DNA from: Castellaniella sp047971665
GTDB lineage: Bacteria > Pseudomonadota > Gammaproteobacteria > Burkholderiales > Burkholderiaceae_B
Direction of reading: 5' to 3'
Assembly (NCBI RefSeq): GCF_047971665.1
Contig: NZ_JBKEAA010000020.1
Coordinates: forward strand, 124,001-188,000
Length of the DNA: 64,000 bases
The notes beneath the pieces are model-generated. The model had not been told where the DNA came from and ran no database searches. It saw only the letters and a program-made list of their open reading frames with translations. This document shows positions 1 through 8,384 of this stretch, piece by piece (position 1 is the first letter of the stretch; each line of letters starts with the position of its first letter). The translations under genes were made by a program, and so were the position numbers.

Positions 1-75
1 GGGAGTCGGGGCGGTCACGGCGCCCGTCACGATCAACAGCAGGACGATGGCGGTCAGGATACGCTGGCGCAGCAT
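1..75 (-). CDS. cdsA: Phosphatidate cytidylyltransferase, N-terminal fragment
   Basis: Only the first 25 codons are inside the window; the gene runs off the left edge. The visible residues begin MLRQRILTAIVLLL, a hydrophobic start matching the first membrane helix of CdsA, the integral membrane enzyme that makes CDP-diacylglycerol from phosphatidate and CTP. The call rests mainly on position: it follows uppS on the same strand after 14 bases, as in the conserved frr-uppS-cdsA order. The catalytic C-terminal part cannot be seen. Confidence 0.8.
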   Translation of the reverse strand, partial: MLRQRILTAIVLLLIVTGAVTAPTP

Positions 76-89
76 GGGCGGGGCTCCTT

Positions 90-854
90 TCAGACGGCGC
101 CGCGCAGCTGGGCGCTGGTGCGGCCGAAGCGCCGTTCCCGTCCCCGGTACCACGCAAAGGCCTGATCGAGCTGCCCGGCATCGAAATCCGGCCACCAGCA
201 GTCCGTGAAATACAGTTCAGTATAGGCCAGCTGCCAGATCAGGAAATTGGAGATCCGCTGTTCTCCGCCCGTGCGGATGAACAGGTCGGGCTCCGGCGCA
301 TAGGACATGGTCAGCCAAGGCGTCAGGGCAGCCTCGTCCAGGGTTTCGGGGTGAGAGACCAGCTCTGGACGGCTGGTCAGCAGCGCCCGGGTGGCCTGCA
401 GAATATCCCAGCGGCCGCCGTAATTGGCCGCAATGGTCAGGGTCATGACCGACTGACCGGCCGTACGCCGCTCGGCGTCCTCGATCAGGCCGCGCAGATG
501 CGGATCGAAGGCCGACAGATCGCCCACCACCCGCAAGCGCACGCCCTGGGCCTGCAGCCGGTCGACTTCTTTTTCGAGGGTGCGCACGAACAGCCGCATC
601 AGCAGCGAAACCTCCTGGGCCGGCCGCCGCCAGTTTTCGGAGCTGAACGCGAACAGTGTCAGGTAGCGCACGCCCCGGCGGCCGCAGGCCTCGACGATGC
701 GGCGCACGGCCTGGACCCCACGCACATGCCCTGCCGTGCGCGGCAGCATCCGCTGGGTCGCCCAGCGGCCATTGCCATCCATGATGATGGCCACATGATT
801 GGGCACGTCCCCGGTCTCGGGAATGGCAAGCGTGGAAGATGAAGGTTCGATCAT
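90..854 (-). CDS. uppS: Isoprenyl transferase (undecaprenyl diphosphate synthase)
   Basis: Cytosolic cis-prenyltransferase that condenses isopentenyl diphosphate units onto farnesyl diphosphate to give the C55 carrier lipid precursor for peptidoglycan and other surface glycans. The 254-residue protein has the family motifs: HVAIIMDGNGRWA at residues 20-32, with D26 the catalytic metal-site aspartate, FAFSSENWRRP in the middle, and PEPDLFIRTGGEQRISNF near the C terminus for homoallylic substrate binding. Length is typical. It lies 26 bases after frr and 14 before cdsA on the same strand, in the translation/envelope operon. Confidence 0.97.
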   Translation of the reverse strand: MIEPSSSTLAIPETGDVPNHVAIIMDGNGRWATQRMLPRTAGHVRGVQAVRRIVEACGRRGVRYLTLFAFSSENWRRPAQEVSLLMRLFVRTLEKEVDRLQAQGVRLRVVGDLSAFDPHLRGLIEDAERRTAGQSVMTLTIAANYGGRWDILQATRALLTSRPELVSHPETLDEAALTPWLTMSYAPEPDLFIRTGGEQRISNFLIWQLAYTELYFTDCWWPDFDAGQLDQAFAWYRGRERRFGRTSAQLRGAV

Positions 855-880
855 ACGCCGTGGCGTCGCTCGGACTGGTC

Positions 881-1441
881 TCAGACCGTCATGATCTCGG
901 CTTCCTTCTGGGTGACGAGTCTGTCGATTTCGGCCACGTAACGATCGGTGAGTTTTTGCACCTCGTCCTGGCCGCGACGATCCTCGTCCTCGGAGATTTC
1001 CTTGTCCTTGACCCGCTTTTTGAGGGTTTCGTTGGCCTCGCGGCGCAGGTTGCGCACAGCGACCTTGGCATCCTCACCCTCGCTGCGCACGACCTTGGTC
1101 AGATCCCGGCGGCGTTCCTCGGTCAGCGCCGGCATCGGCACGCGGATGTTGTCTCCCATGGCGATGGGATTCAAGCCCAGATCGGATTCGCGGATCGCTT
1201 TCTCGACCGGCCCCGCCATCGACTTTTCCCAGACCTGCACACTGAGGGTACGGGCGTCGATCACGGTCACGTTGGCGACCTGCCCCACCGGAACGGGAGA
1301 ACCGTAGTACTCGACAAGCACATGGTCCAGGATGCCGGCATGGGCGCGGCCCGTGCGGATCTTGGCCAGATTGGCCTTCAACGATTCGATGGATTTGCCC
1401 ATGCGCTCGTCAGCCGAGCGGCGAATGTCGGAAAGACTCAT
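881..1441 (-). CDS. frr: Ribosome recycling factor
   Basis: RRF acts with EF-G and IF3 to split post-termination ribosomes. The start at 1441 gives MSLSDIRRSADERMGKSI and 186 residues, the normal family length; an upstream in-frame ATG at 1555 would add 38 unrelated residues overlapping pyrH and is rejected. Recognisable segments are LAKIRTGRAH in the first helix, the DARTLSVQVWEKSM stretch of domain II, and the C-terminal helical domain ending in the run VAEIDRLVTQKEAEI. It begins 8 bases after the pyrH stop, consistent with translational coupling. Confidence 0.97.
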   Translation of the reverse strand: MSLSDIRRSADERMGKSIESLKANLAKIRTGRAHAGILDHVLVEYYGSPVPVGQVANVTVIDARTLSVQVWEKSMAGPVEKAIRESDLGLNPIAMGDNIRVPMPALTEERRRDLTKVVRSEGEDAKVAVRNLRREANETLKKRVKDKEISEDEDRRGQDEVQKLTDRYVAEIDRLVTQKEAEIMTV

Positions 1442-1449
1442 GCGGATTC

Positions 1450-2166
1450 CTAGACTTGAACCAGGGTGCCTTCGTCCTCGCCACAGACGACGCGCCGGAG
1501 GGCTCCCGGTTTGTTGATCGAAAAGACCTTGATCGGCAGCTTTTGATCGCGGCACAGTGCAAAGGCGGTCGCGTCCATGACTTCGAGACGACGCACGATC
1601 GCCTCGTCGAAACTGATGCGCGAATAGCGAGTCGCGTTGGGGTCCTTGTTGGGGTCGGCACTGTAGATGCCATCGACCTTGGTGGCCTTGAGTACGACTT
1701 CGGCGCCAATCTCGGCGCCGCGCAAGGCGGCCGCCGTATCGGTGGTGAAAAAGGGATTGCCGGTCCCGGCCGCGAAGACGACGACCATGCCTTCTTCGAG
1801 GTAACGCAGCGCCTTGGGACGAATGTAGCGCTCGACCACCTGATCGATGTTCAGGGCCGATTGGACCCGGGCATCGACGCCGTGATTTTTCAGGGCATCC
1901 TGTAGCGCCAGGCCGTTCATGACGGTGGCCAGCATCCCCATGTAGTCGGCCGTGGCGCGGTCCATGCCCTGGGCGCCCGGCGCCACGCCCCGAAAGATGT
2001 TGCCTCCGCCGATGACCACAGCCAGTTGCACGCCGAGAGACACGATGCCGTGAATTTCCTCGGTCATGCGAAGAATGGTCGCGCGGTTGATGCCGAAGGC
2101 ATCGCCGCCCATCAGAGCCTCACCCGAGAGTTTCAGGAGAACGCGCTTGTAGGCAGGAGTTGACAT
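1450..2166 (-). CDS. pyrH: UMP kinase
   Basis: Amino-acid-kinase-fold enzyme that phosphorylates UMP to UDP using ATP, in pyrimidine nucleotide synthesis. The chosen ATG at 2166 gives MSTPAYKRVLLKLSGEAL, the standard UMP kinase start, and 238 residues; the longer frame to 2250 adds a non-conserved leader. Glycine-rich motifs VIGGGNIFRG and FAAGTGNPFFTTDTAAALR (UMP and phosphate binding) are present, as is KATKVDGIYSADP. It follows tsf after a 205-base gap that may hold its own promoter; I saw only weak -10-like elements there, so none is annotated. A short GC hairpin lies at 2274-2290. Confidence 0.97.
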   Translation of the reverse strand: MSTPAYKRVLLKLSGEALMGGDAFGINRATILRMTEEIHGIVSLGVQLAVVIGGGNIFRGVAPGAQGMDRATADYMGMLATVMNGLALQDALKNHGVDARVQSALNIDQVVERYIRPKALRYLEEGMVVVFAAGTGNPFFTTDTAAALRGAEIGAEVVLKATKVDGIYSADPNKDPNATRYSRISFDEAIVRRLEVMDATAFALCRDQKLPIKVFSINKPGALRRVVCGEDEGTLVQV

Positions 2167-2371
2167 GCACCAGATTCCTGGAAAAAGAAAGGTTCGAGAA
2201 GCATAGGGCGGTACGAATGCCGGGCGCGTCTCCCGGCAGCGGGTACACACGCGAGCCGAACCTGCCGGGCCCAGCGGCGCAAACCGCCGCGACAGTCAGG
2301 CTATCGCGAAGATTTGCGGCACCGCATGGCAGGCATCGGGCGCGTTGCCATCGTACCCGAATCAGCGAAAA

Positions 2372-3247
2372 TCAGGAACCGCTGGCGGCAGCGGCGACTT
2401 CCGCGGCGAAATCCTCGGACTTCTTCTCGATGCCCTCGCCCACCACGAACAGAGCGTAGCGGTTGATCCGGGCGGATTTTTCCTTGAGCATCTGCTCGAC
2501 GGTCTGCTTGTCGTTCTTGACGAAAGGCTGCGACAGCAGCGTGATTTCCTTGAGGAACTTCTGTACGGAGCCTTCGACCATCTTGGCGACGATTTCAGTC
2601 GGCTTGCCGGATTCAGCGGCCTTCTGCTCGGCCACGGAGCGTTCCGCGGCGATCAGGGCGGGATCCACGCCGTCCGCATTCAGTGCACGAGGTTTGGTCG
2701 CCGCGATATGCATGGCCAGATCCTTGCCGACCTCTTCGGAACCAGCGAAATCGACCAGCACGCCGATACGGCCGCTGTGCACATAGCTGCTCAGGCCGTC
2801 CAGGGTGTCAAAACGCTGGAAGCGACGCACCGACATGTTCTCGCCGATCTTGCCCACGAGGTGGGCGCGCACGGATTCGACCGTGCCGTCACCCATGGCG
2901 CAGGCGCTCAGCGCGTCCAGGTCAGCAGGATTGCGTTCGGCGGCGATACGGGCGAGATCGTTAACGAAAGCGATGAAATCGTCATTTTTGGCGACAAAGT
3001 CCGTCTCGCAATTGACTTCGACCAGTGCGCCGCTCTTGCCGTCGGCGGCAATGAACAGTCCCACCAGGCCCTCGGCCGTCACGCGGTTGGCCGCCTTGGA
3101 AGCCTTGCTGCCCAGCTTGACGCGCAGCAGTTCCTCGGCGCGGGCCAGATCGCCCTCGGCCTCGGTCAGGGCCTTTTTGCATTCCATCATGGGCGCATCG
3201 GTCTTTTCGCGCAGTTCCTTGACCATGGCGGCAGTGATTTGAGCCAT
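2372..3247 (-). CDS. tsf: Translation elongation factor Ts
   Basis: Guanine nucleotide exchange factor for EF-Tu. The 291-residue protein opens with MAQITAAMVKELREKTDAPM, carries the TDAPMMECKKAL signature of the N-terminal UBA-like domain and the VEVNCETDFVAKN signature of the core domain near residue 80, and has the usual length for a betaproteobacterial EF-Ts. It follows rpsB with a 98-base spacer containing two GC-rich hairpins, the place where rpsB/tsf expression is commonly balanced. Confidence 0.97.
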   Translation of the reverse strand: MAQITAAMVKELREKTDAPMMECKKALTEAEGDLARAEELLRVKLGSKASKAANRVTAEGLVGLFIAADGKSGALVEVNCETDFVAKNDDFIAFVNDLARIAAERNPADLDALSACAMGDGTVESVRAHLVGKIGENMSVRRFQRFDTLDGLSSYVHSGRIGVLVDFAGSEEVGKDLAMHIAATKPRALNADGVDPALIAAERSVAEQKAAESGKPTEIVAKMVEGSVQKFLKEITLLSQPFVKNDKQTVEQMLKEKSARINRYALFVVGEGIEKKSEDFAAEVAAAASGS

Positions 3248-3272
3248 TGTGTATTCTCCTGTTCAATCAATG

Positions 3273-3322
3273 CGCGCGCCAGGATGCGGCGCGCGACGAA
3301 CCCACCGCCTGAAGGCGGTGGG
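3273..3322 (-). promoter_or_regulatory. Two tandem stem-loops between rpsB and tsf
   Basis: Going from rpsB towards tsf there is first a 9-bp stem (CCCACCGCC, positions 3301-3309, with GGCGGTGGG, 3314-3322, four-base loop), then an 8-bp stem (CGCGCGCC, 3273-3280, with GGCGCGCG, 3288-3295, seven-base loop). Neither is followed by a U-run in the minus-strand transcript, so they look like pause, partial-termination or processing structures that set the rpsB:tsf ratio, not full terminators. The structure is seen; the role is inferred. Confidence 0.55.
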
Positions 3323-3345
3323 CCGGGACGGGGGACGGCAGGAAA

Positions 3346-4098
3346 TTATTCCTGTTCCTGATCCTGCTCGACCTCGATGAATTCCTCGCCTTCGGCCAGT
3401 TCTTCGACCAGGCCATTGAGGCTCTGCTCGCGGCCGGCCAACACGGCATCGGCCATTCCGCGGGCGTACAGGGCGATGGCCTTGGAAGAGTCGTCGTTAC
3501 CCGGGATGACGTGATCGATACCTTCGGGCGAGTGGTTGGTATCAACCACGCCGACGACCGGAATGCCCAGGGTGCGGGCTTCGGCGACGGCAATCTTGTG
3601 GTAGCCCACGTCGATGACGAACAGGGCATCGGGCAGTGTGTTCATGTCCTTGATGCCACCGATGGACTTGTTCAGCTTGTCCATTTCGCGCGCAAACATG
3701 AGGGCCTCTTTTTTGGTCATGTGCTCGGTGGCGCCTTCGGCCTGCTGAGCTTCCATGTCCTTGAGGCGCTTGATCGAGGTCTTGACCGTCTTGAAGTTGG
3801 TCATCATGCCGCCCAGCCAACGGCTGTCGACATAAGGCATGCCGCAGCGCTGGGCTTCGGCGGCGATCAGTTCGCGGGCGGAACGCTTGGTGCCGACGAA
3901 CAGCACGTTTCCACCGCGGGCGGCGACCTGACGCACGAACTGGCTGGCTTCCAGGTATTTTTCGACCGTGCGTTCCAGGTTGACGATATGGATCTTGTTG
4001 CGCTGACCGAAGATGTACTCGGCCATCTTCGGGTTCCAGTAACGGGTCTGGTGGCCAAAATGCACACCGGCTTCAAGCATTTCGCGCATGAGCGACAT
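3346..4098 (-). CDS. rpsB: 30S ribosomal protein S2
   Basis: Ribosomal protein S2 of the small subunit. The 250 residues start MSLMREMLEAGVHFGHQTRYWNPKM and contain the S2 signatures RNKIHIVNLERT and LPDALFVIDVGYHKIAVAEA, followed by IPVVGVVDTNHSPEGIDHVIPGNDD. The C terminus ends in an acidic Glu/Asp/Gln tail, as in related bacteria. A GGAG Shine-Dalgarno precedes the ATG. First gene of the minus-strand operon rpsB-tsf-pyrH-frr-uppS-cdsA, divergent from map. Confidence 0.98.
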   Translation of the reverse strand: MSLMREMLEAGVHFGHQTRYWNPKMAEYIFGQRNKIHIVNLERTVEKYLEASQFVRQVAARGGNVLFVGTKRSARELIAAEAQRCGMPYVDSRWLGGMMTNFKTVKTSIKRLKDMEAQQAEGATEHMTKKEALMFAREMDKLNKSIGGIKDMNTLPDALFVIDVGYHKIAVAEARTLGIPVVGVVDTNHSPEGIDHVIPGNDDSSKAIALYARGMADAVLAGREQSLNGLVEELAEGEEFIEVEQDQEQE

Positions 4099-4190
4099 AA
4101 AAAATCTCCGAGAGGGTTTGGTCTTGTCCCTGGCCAGTATCCGGGGCTAACATGAATGGGGAGGCAGCCATCCTGTGGATGACGCTTGCT

Positions 4191-4262
4191 TGCGACCCTT
4201 GGCCTGCAAGCCTTGGCCTGCAAGCCTTCGGCTCGTAATAAGCCTTCGGCCCGTAAGCCCTG
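4191..4262 (-). repeat. Degenerate 14-base tandem repeat in the rpsB leader
   Basis: Plus-strand units are TGCGACCCTTGGCC (4191-4204), TGCAAGCCTTGGCC (4205-4218) and TGCAAGCCTTCGGC (4219-4232), then a spaced copy ATAAGCCTTCGGCC (4238-4251) and a partial copy to about 4262. The block lies inside the predicted rpsB 5' untranslated region, between the divergent promoters and the rpsB start. No gene, spacer structure or phage-like context suggests CRISPR. A role in rpsB leader folding or S2 binding is only an inference. Confidence 0.7.
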
Positions 4263-4331
4263 GTGGCAACCCTGTCCACGTCGTCCCAAAGACACCCTTG
4301 GGTGGCTAGGCACGCTATTTACAGCTAAGCC

Positions 4332-4337
4332 TATAAT
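4332..4337 (+). promoter_or_regulatory. Candidate -10 box for map
   Basis: A perfect TATAAT lies 36 bases before the map start codon. No good -35 hexamer is present at 16-18 bases upstream, so the promoter would depend on the -10 element or an activator. The map ATG has no clear Shine-Dalgarno sequence. Confidence 0.5.
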
Positions 4338-4365
4338 TCTACTATCCATCTCGTCTGCACAGCAA
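4336..4365 (-). promoter_or_regulatory. Candidate sigma-70 promoter for rpsB operon
   Basis: Read on the minus strand, TTGCTG (4365-4360) and TAGAAT (4341-4336) are separated by 18 bases. Transcription would start near 4329 and give a leader of about 230 bases before rpsB, containing the tandem repeat block. It overlaps the map -10 box on the other strand, so the two divergent promoters may compete. Confidence 0.5.
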
Positions 4366-4372
4366 GCACCCC

Positions 4373-5191
4373 ATGAGCCAAATCATCACCGCCCCCCACG
4401 AAATCGACCAGATGCGTGCCGCCTGCCAGGCCGCCGCCAGCGTGCTGGATTATCTCGAACCGCATGTGCGCGCCGGGGTCACGACGGGGGAACTGGACCG
4501 CCTGTGCATGGACTACATCACCCACACGCTGCAAGTAAAGTCGGCCACCGTGGGCTACGCCCCGCCGGGGTATCCGCCCTTCCCCGCTTCGATCTGCACG
4601 TCGGTCAACCATGTCATCTGCCATGGCATTCCCGGCGACAAGGTTCTGAAAAACGGCGACATCATGAATATCGACGTCACCATCATCAAGGATGGCTGGT
4701 TCGGCGACACCAGCCGCATGTACTGCGTGGGCGAGCCGTCCATCCTGGCGCGCCGTCTGATCGACACGACCTATGAATGCATGTGGCTCGGCATCGAACA
4801 GGTCCGACCGGGCGCCACCCTGGGCGACATCGGCCATGCGATCCAGAGGCACGCCGAAACCGCCGGTTTTTCCGTGGTTCGCGAATACTGCGGCCACGGC
4901 GTCGGACGGCGCTTTCACCAGGACCCTCAGGTGCTGCACTACGGCAAACCCGGGACGGGCGTGCGCCTGGAGTCCGGCATGATTTTCACGATCGAACCCA
5001 TGATCAATGCCGGACGCCGCGAAATCCGCACCCTGGCCGACCAGTGGACGGTCGTGACGCGGGACCACAGCCTGTCGGCTCAGTGGGAACACAGCATTCT
5101 GGTCACGGATGACGGCCACGAAGTGTTGACGGTCTCGCCCGGCATGCCCGCCCCGCCGGCCTGCGTCAAGACCGCCCAGGCACACGCCTGA
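4373..5191 (+). CDS. map: Type I methionine aminopeptidase
   Basis: Removes the initiator methionine from nascent proteins in the cytosol, using a dinuclear metal centre. The 272-residue protein has the pita-bread fold ligands: D101 (DVTIIKDG), D112 (FGDTSRMY), H175 (GHGVGRRFH), and the later glutamates in TIEPMINAG and WEHSILVTDDG. Length and motif order fit the proteobacterial type Ia family with no zinc-finger extension. It is divergent from rpsB and 7 bases ahead of glnD, a conserved map-glnD arrangement. Confidence 0.97.
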   Translation: MSQIITAPHEIDQMRAACQAAASVLDYLEPHVRAGVTTGELDRLCMDYITHTLQVKSATVGYAPPGYPPFPASICTSVNHVICHGIPGDKVLKNGDIMNIDVTIIKDGWFGDTSRMYCVGEPSILARRLIDTTYECMWLGIEQVRPGATLGDIGHAIQRHAETAGFSVVREYCGHGVGRRFHQDPQVLHYGKPGTGVRLESGMIFTIEPMINAGRREIRTLADQWTVVTRDHSLSAQWEHSILVTDDGHEVLTVSPGMPAPPACVKTAQAHA

Positions 5192-5198
5192 CATCCGC

Positions 5199-7880
5199 AT
5201 GGGCATACGAACAGGCGCGGCCGCAGCCGCGCACGACGCCGCCCACAAAGACCCCGGCCAGCACCGGCAGCTTCTGACCGAATTGCGCACCCGGATGCAG
5301 GCGCGCCAGGCCGGGGCGTGCCAGTCCTGGCGCGAGCACCTGCGGCCCGACAAGCTGCTGTCCAGCCTGCGGCGCATTGCTGACGACACCCTGCACGGCT
5401 TGCTGGAAATCCATCCCCTGCCTGCCGGCGCCTGCGCGGCCGCTGTCGGCGGCTATGGGCGAGGCGAACTCTACCCGGGCTCCGACCTCGATATCCTGAT
5501 CCTGCTCGAGCGCGCGCCGGACGCTGCCGCCCGTGAACGCATCGAAGCCCTGGTCGCCGCCCTGTGGGACATCGGACTGGAACCCGGGCTGAGCGTGCGC
5601 ACCCTGGAACAATGCCGCCATGAGGCGGCGGCCGACATCACCGTTCAGACGTCTTTGCTGGAGGCCCGCTGGCTGGCGGGCGGCCGATCGCTGTTCAGGC
5701 GCTTCCGTGAGCGCATGCGCCAGGATCTGAACCCCCGCGATTTCTACCTCGCCAAGCGCTCCGAAATGCAGCAGCGCCACGCGCGCCACCAGGATACGCC
5801 CTATGCGCTGGAGCCCAACTGCAAGGAGTCCCCGGGCGGATTGCGCGATCTGCAAGTGCTGCTGTGGCTGGCGCGCGCGGCCGACCTGGGCACGACCTGG
5901 ACTGCAGTCGCCCGCACCGACCTGCTGACTTCGGCTGAATTCCGCGCGCTGCGACGCGCGGAACTGGCGTTCAAGCGGCTGCGCATCGAACTGCATCTGC
6001 TGGCTGGCCGCCGCGAGGACCGCCTGCTGTTCGATGTACAGCCCCGGCTGGCCAAGGTCTATGGTTTTGTCGATCAGCCGCATCGACGCGCCAGCGAACT
6101 GCTGATGCAACGTTATTACTGGGCGGCACGGGTGGTCTGTCAGGTCAACCGGCTGCTGATGCTGACTCTGGAGGAGCGGCTGTTCCCCCGCCCCCAAGAG
6201 GACCCCATCGTTCTGGACGGGCATTTCTGCATCCGTCGCGAACGGCTCGCCCTGATCCGCGAGGACGCCTTCGAGCGCATGCCCAGCCTGCTGCTGAAAG
6301 TCTTTCTCATCACCCAGCAGCATCCGGAGCTGCAGGGCATGGCTGCCGGTACGCTGCGGGCCATGTGGCATGCCCGCCATCGCATCGACCGGGCATTTCG
6401 CGACGATCCGGCCAACCGCCGCCTGTTCCTGCTGATCCTGCGCCAGCCACGCGGCATCGTCCACGCGCTGCGGGACATGACGATGTGGAACATTCTGCCG
6501 CGCTACCTGCCCGCCTTCCGGCGCATTGTCGGCCAGATGCAGCACGACCTGTTCCACACCTATACCGTGGACCAGCACATCCTGATGGTGATCCGCAATC
6601 TGCGCCGCTTCACCATGCCGGAACATGCGCAGGAATACCCGCTCGCCAGCCAGCTGATCGCCGACCTGGACGACCATTGGCTGTTGTATGTGGCGGCCCT
6701 GTTTCACGATATCGCCAAGGGACGCGGCGGCGATCATTCCCAACTGGGCGCCACCGAGGTGCGGCGCTTCGCCCGTCGTCACGATCTGCCGCACGAGTCC
6801 GTCGAGCTGCTCGATTTCCTGGTGCGCGAGCACCTGACCCTGTCTCACGTGGCGCAGAAACGCGACCTGAGCGATCCCCGGGTGATTCACGAATTCGCGG
6901 CCCGGGTCGGGTCCCGGCGCCGGCTGGCCGCGCTGTATCTGCTGACCGTGGCCGACATCCGCGGCACCAGCCCCAGGGTCTGGAATACCTGGAAAGGCAA
7001 ACTGCTGGAAGACCTGTATCACCGGACCCTCTCGGCGCTGGGCGGCGAACAGCCCGATACCCGGACCATCCTGGCATTGCGCAAAGATGCCGCCGCTGCC
7101 GAAACCCGCCGGATGGGGCTGCGCGACGCCAGCCGCGAGGCATTCTGGTCACAACTGGACGTAGCCTATTTCCTGCGCCACGACGCCCATGAGATCGCCT
7201 GGCACACACGCCACCTGTATCACCGTTTCAACGAACCCGATCCGGTCGTGCGCGCCCGCGTCCTGGGCCAGAGCGAGGCCTTGCAGATCCTGGCCTACGC
7301 GCCCAACCGGCCGGATCTCTTCATGGACCTGTGCACCTATTTCGAGCGCCATGGCCTGAGCATCCAGGACGCACGCATCCACATCACGCGCCAGGGCTGG
7401 GCGCTGGACAGTTTCATCGTGCTGCTTCTGGAGCATCACCGCGATTACCGCGCCCATGCCTCCCTCATCGAGCACGAACTGCATGCCGCGCTCATTGATC
7501 CTCCGGGCGCACGCCGCGACACGACGGCCCCCTCTCCCGGATCGCGCCGCTCGCGGGCGTTCCCGATCATGCCCAGCGTCACGCTGCAACCCGACGAACA
7601 GGGTGGCAACTGGAGGCTGACGGTCACAGCGGCCGACCGCGTGGGCCTGCTGCACGATCTTGCCCGGGTATTTGCCCAGCATGACGTCAGTCCGAGAATG
7701 GCCAAGATCATGACTCTGGGCGACCGGATCGAGGACATTTTCGTTCTCGACGGTCCCGGCCTGGAAAATCCGCGCGTCCAGCGGCAATTCGAGCGCCAGG
7801 TCCTCGAATCGCTAGGCGCCGCGTCAGACACCGCTTTCACTTCCAATCAGACGACTCCAACCTCTCTTCGATCATCATGA
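5199..7880 (+). CDS. glnD: Bifunctional [protein-PII] uridylyltransferase/uridylyl-removing enzyme
   Basis: Glutamine sensor that uridylylates PII proteins when nitrogen is scarce and removes UMP when glutamine is plentiful. The 893 residues show the whole architecture: nucleotidyltransferase motif GGYGRGELYPGSDLD at about residue 84, an HD domain with ALFHDIAKGRGGDHS at about residue 500 (uridylyl-removing activity), and two C-terminal ACT domains from about residues 697 and 805 (glutamine sensing). It starts 7 bases after map and shares an ATGA overlap with dsbB. Confidence 0.97.
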   Translation: MGIRTGAAAAAHDAAHKDPGQHRQLLTELRTRMQARQAGACQSWREHLRPDKLLSSLRRIADDTLHGLLEIHPLPAGACAAAVGGYGRGELYPGSDLDILILLERAPDAAARERIEALVAALWDIGLEPGLSVRTLEQCRHEAAADITVQTSLLEARWLAGGRSLFRRFRERMRQDLNPRDFYLAKRSEMQQRHARHQDTPYALEPNCKESPGGLRDLQVLLWLARAADLGTTWTAVARTDLLTSAEFRALRRAELAFKRLRIELHLLAGRREDRLLFDVQPRLAKVYGFVDQPHRRASELLMQRYYWAARVVCQVNRLLMLTLEERLFPRPQEDPIVLDGHFCIRRERLALIREDAFERMPSLLLKVFLITQQHPELQGMAAGTLRAMWHARHRIDRAFRDDPANRRLFLLILRQPRGIVHALRDMTMWNILPRYLPAFRRIVGQMQHDLFHTYTVDQHILMVIRNLRRFTMPEHAQEYPLASQLIADLDDHWLLYVAALFHDIAKGRGGDHSQLGATEVRRFARRHDLPHESVELLDFLVREHLTLSHVAQKRDLSDPRVIHEFAARVGSRRRLAALYLLTVADIRGTSPRVWNTWKGKLLEDLYHRTLSALGGEQPDTRTILALRKDAAAAETRRMGLRDASREAFWSQLDVAYFLRHDAHEIAWHTRHLYHRFNEPDPVVRARVLGQSEALQILAYAPNRPDLFMDLCTYFERHGLSIQDARIHITRQGWALDSFIVLLLEHHRDYRAHASLIEHELHAALIDPPGARRDTTAPSPGSRRSRAFPIMPSVTLQPDEQGGNWRLTVTAADRVGLLHDLARVFAQHDVSPRMAKIMTLGDRIEDIFVLDGPGLENPRVQRQFERQVLESLGAASDTAFTSNQTTPTSLRSS

Positions 7881-8365
7881 CCCAGACCCGCTCCGACCGT
7901 CTTTTGCGCCTCATCAGCCTGCTCTGCCTGGCCGCCGTGGGCTTTGCCCTGATCTCTCAATACGTGTTCGACATGAAACCCTGCGCCTGGTGCGTGCTGC
8001 AACGACTGATCCTGCTGGCCATTGCCGCCGTCTGCGGGCTGGCGGGCATGGGCTGGGGCCCGGCCTTCGTGCGCCGGACCGGCGCCGGCCTGGCCGGCCT
8101 GCTGGCGATATCCGGCATCATCGCGGCCTGGTATCAGTACAGTGTGGCCGCGCAGATGTTCTCCTGCGCGCAGACCTTTGCCGATCGTTTCATCACCACA
8201 TCGGGGCTGGACGCCTCCCTGCCCTGGCTGTTCGGGATCTACGCCACCTGCATGGACGCCCGCGTCAGCCTGCTGGGCGTGGAGTACGCGCTTTGGGGGC
8301 TGATGGTCTTTGCCGTCTGCGCCCTGCTGGCCCTGACCGTACTGCTGCGTCGCCCCCGGCCCTGA
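7877..8365 (+). CDS. dsbB: Disulfide bond formation protein B
   Basis: Inner-membrane quinone reductase that reoxidises DsbA. The 162-residue sequence has four hydrophobic helices. The first cysteine pair is CAWC at residues 36-39 in the first periplasmic loop; the second pair is C97 and C124 in the second loop, the classical DsbB spacing. The start codon overlaps the glnD stop by four bases (ATGA), so it is likely translated from the map-glnD transcript. It converges on purF with only 19 bases between stops and no visible terminator. Confidence 0.95.
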   Translation: MTQTRSDRLLRLISLLCLAAVGFALISQYVFDMKPCAWCVLQRLILLAIAAVCGLAGMGWGPAFVRRTGAGLAGLLAISGIIAAWYQYSVAAQMFSCAQTFADRFITTSGLDASLPWLFGIYATCMDARVSLLGVEYALWGLMVFAVCALLALTVLLRRPRP

Positions 8366-8384
8366 ACGCCAGGCCGAAAACCCG

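Noticed and set aside
4191..4262. CRISPR array
   Set aside because: Repeat units are 14 bases, contiguous and without spacers; no cas genes nearby.
5166..7022. Long open frame (618 codons) on the strand opposite glnD
   Set aside because: Gln/Ala/Gly-rich composition with no family motifs; it mirrors codon structure of a complete GlnD in high-GC DNA.
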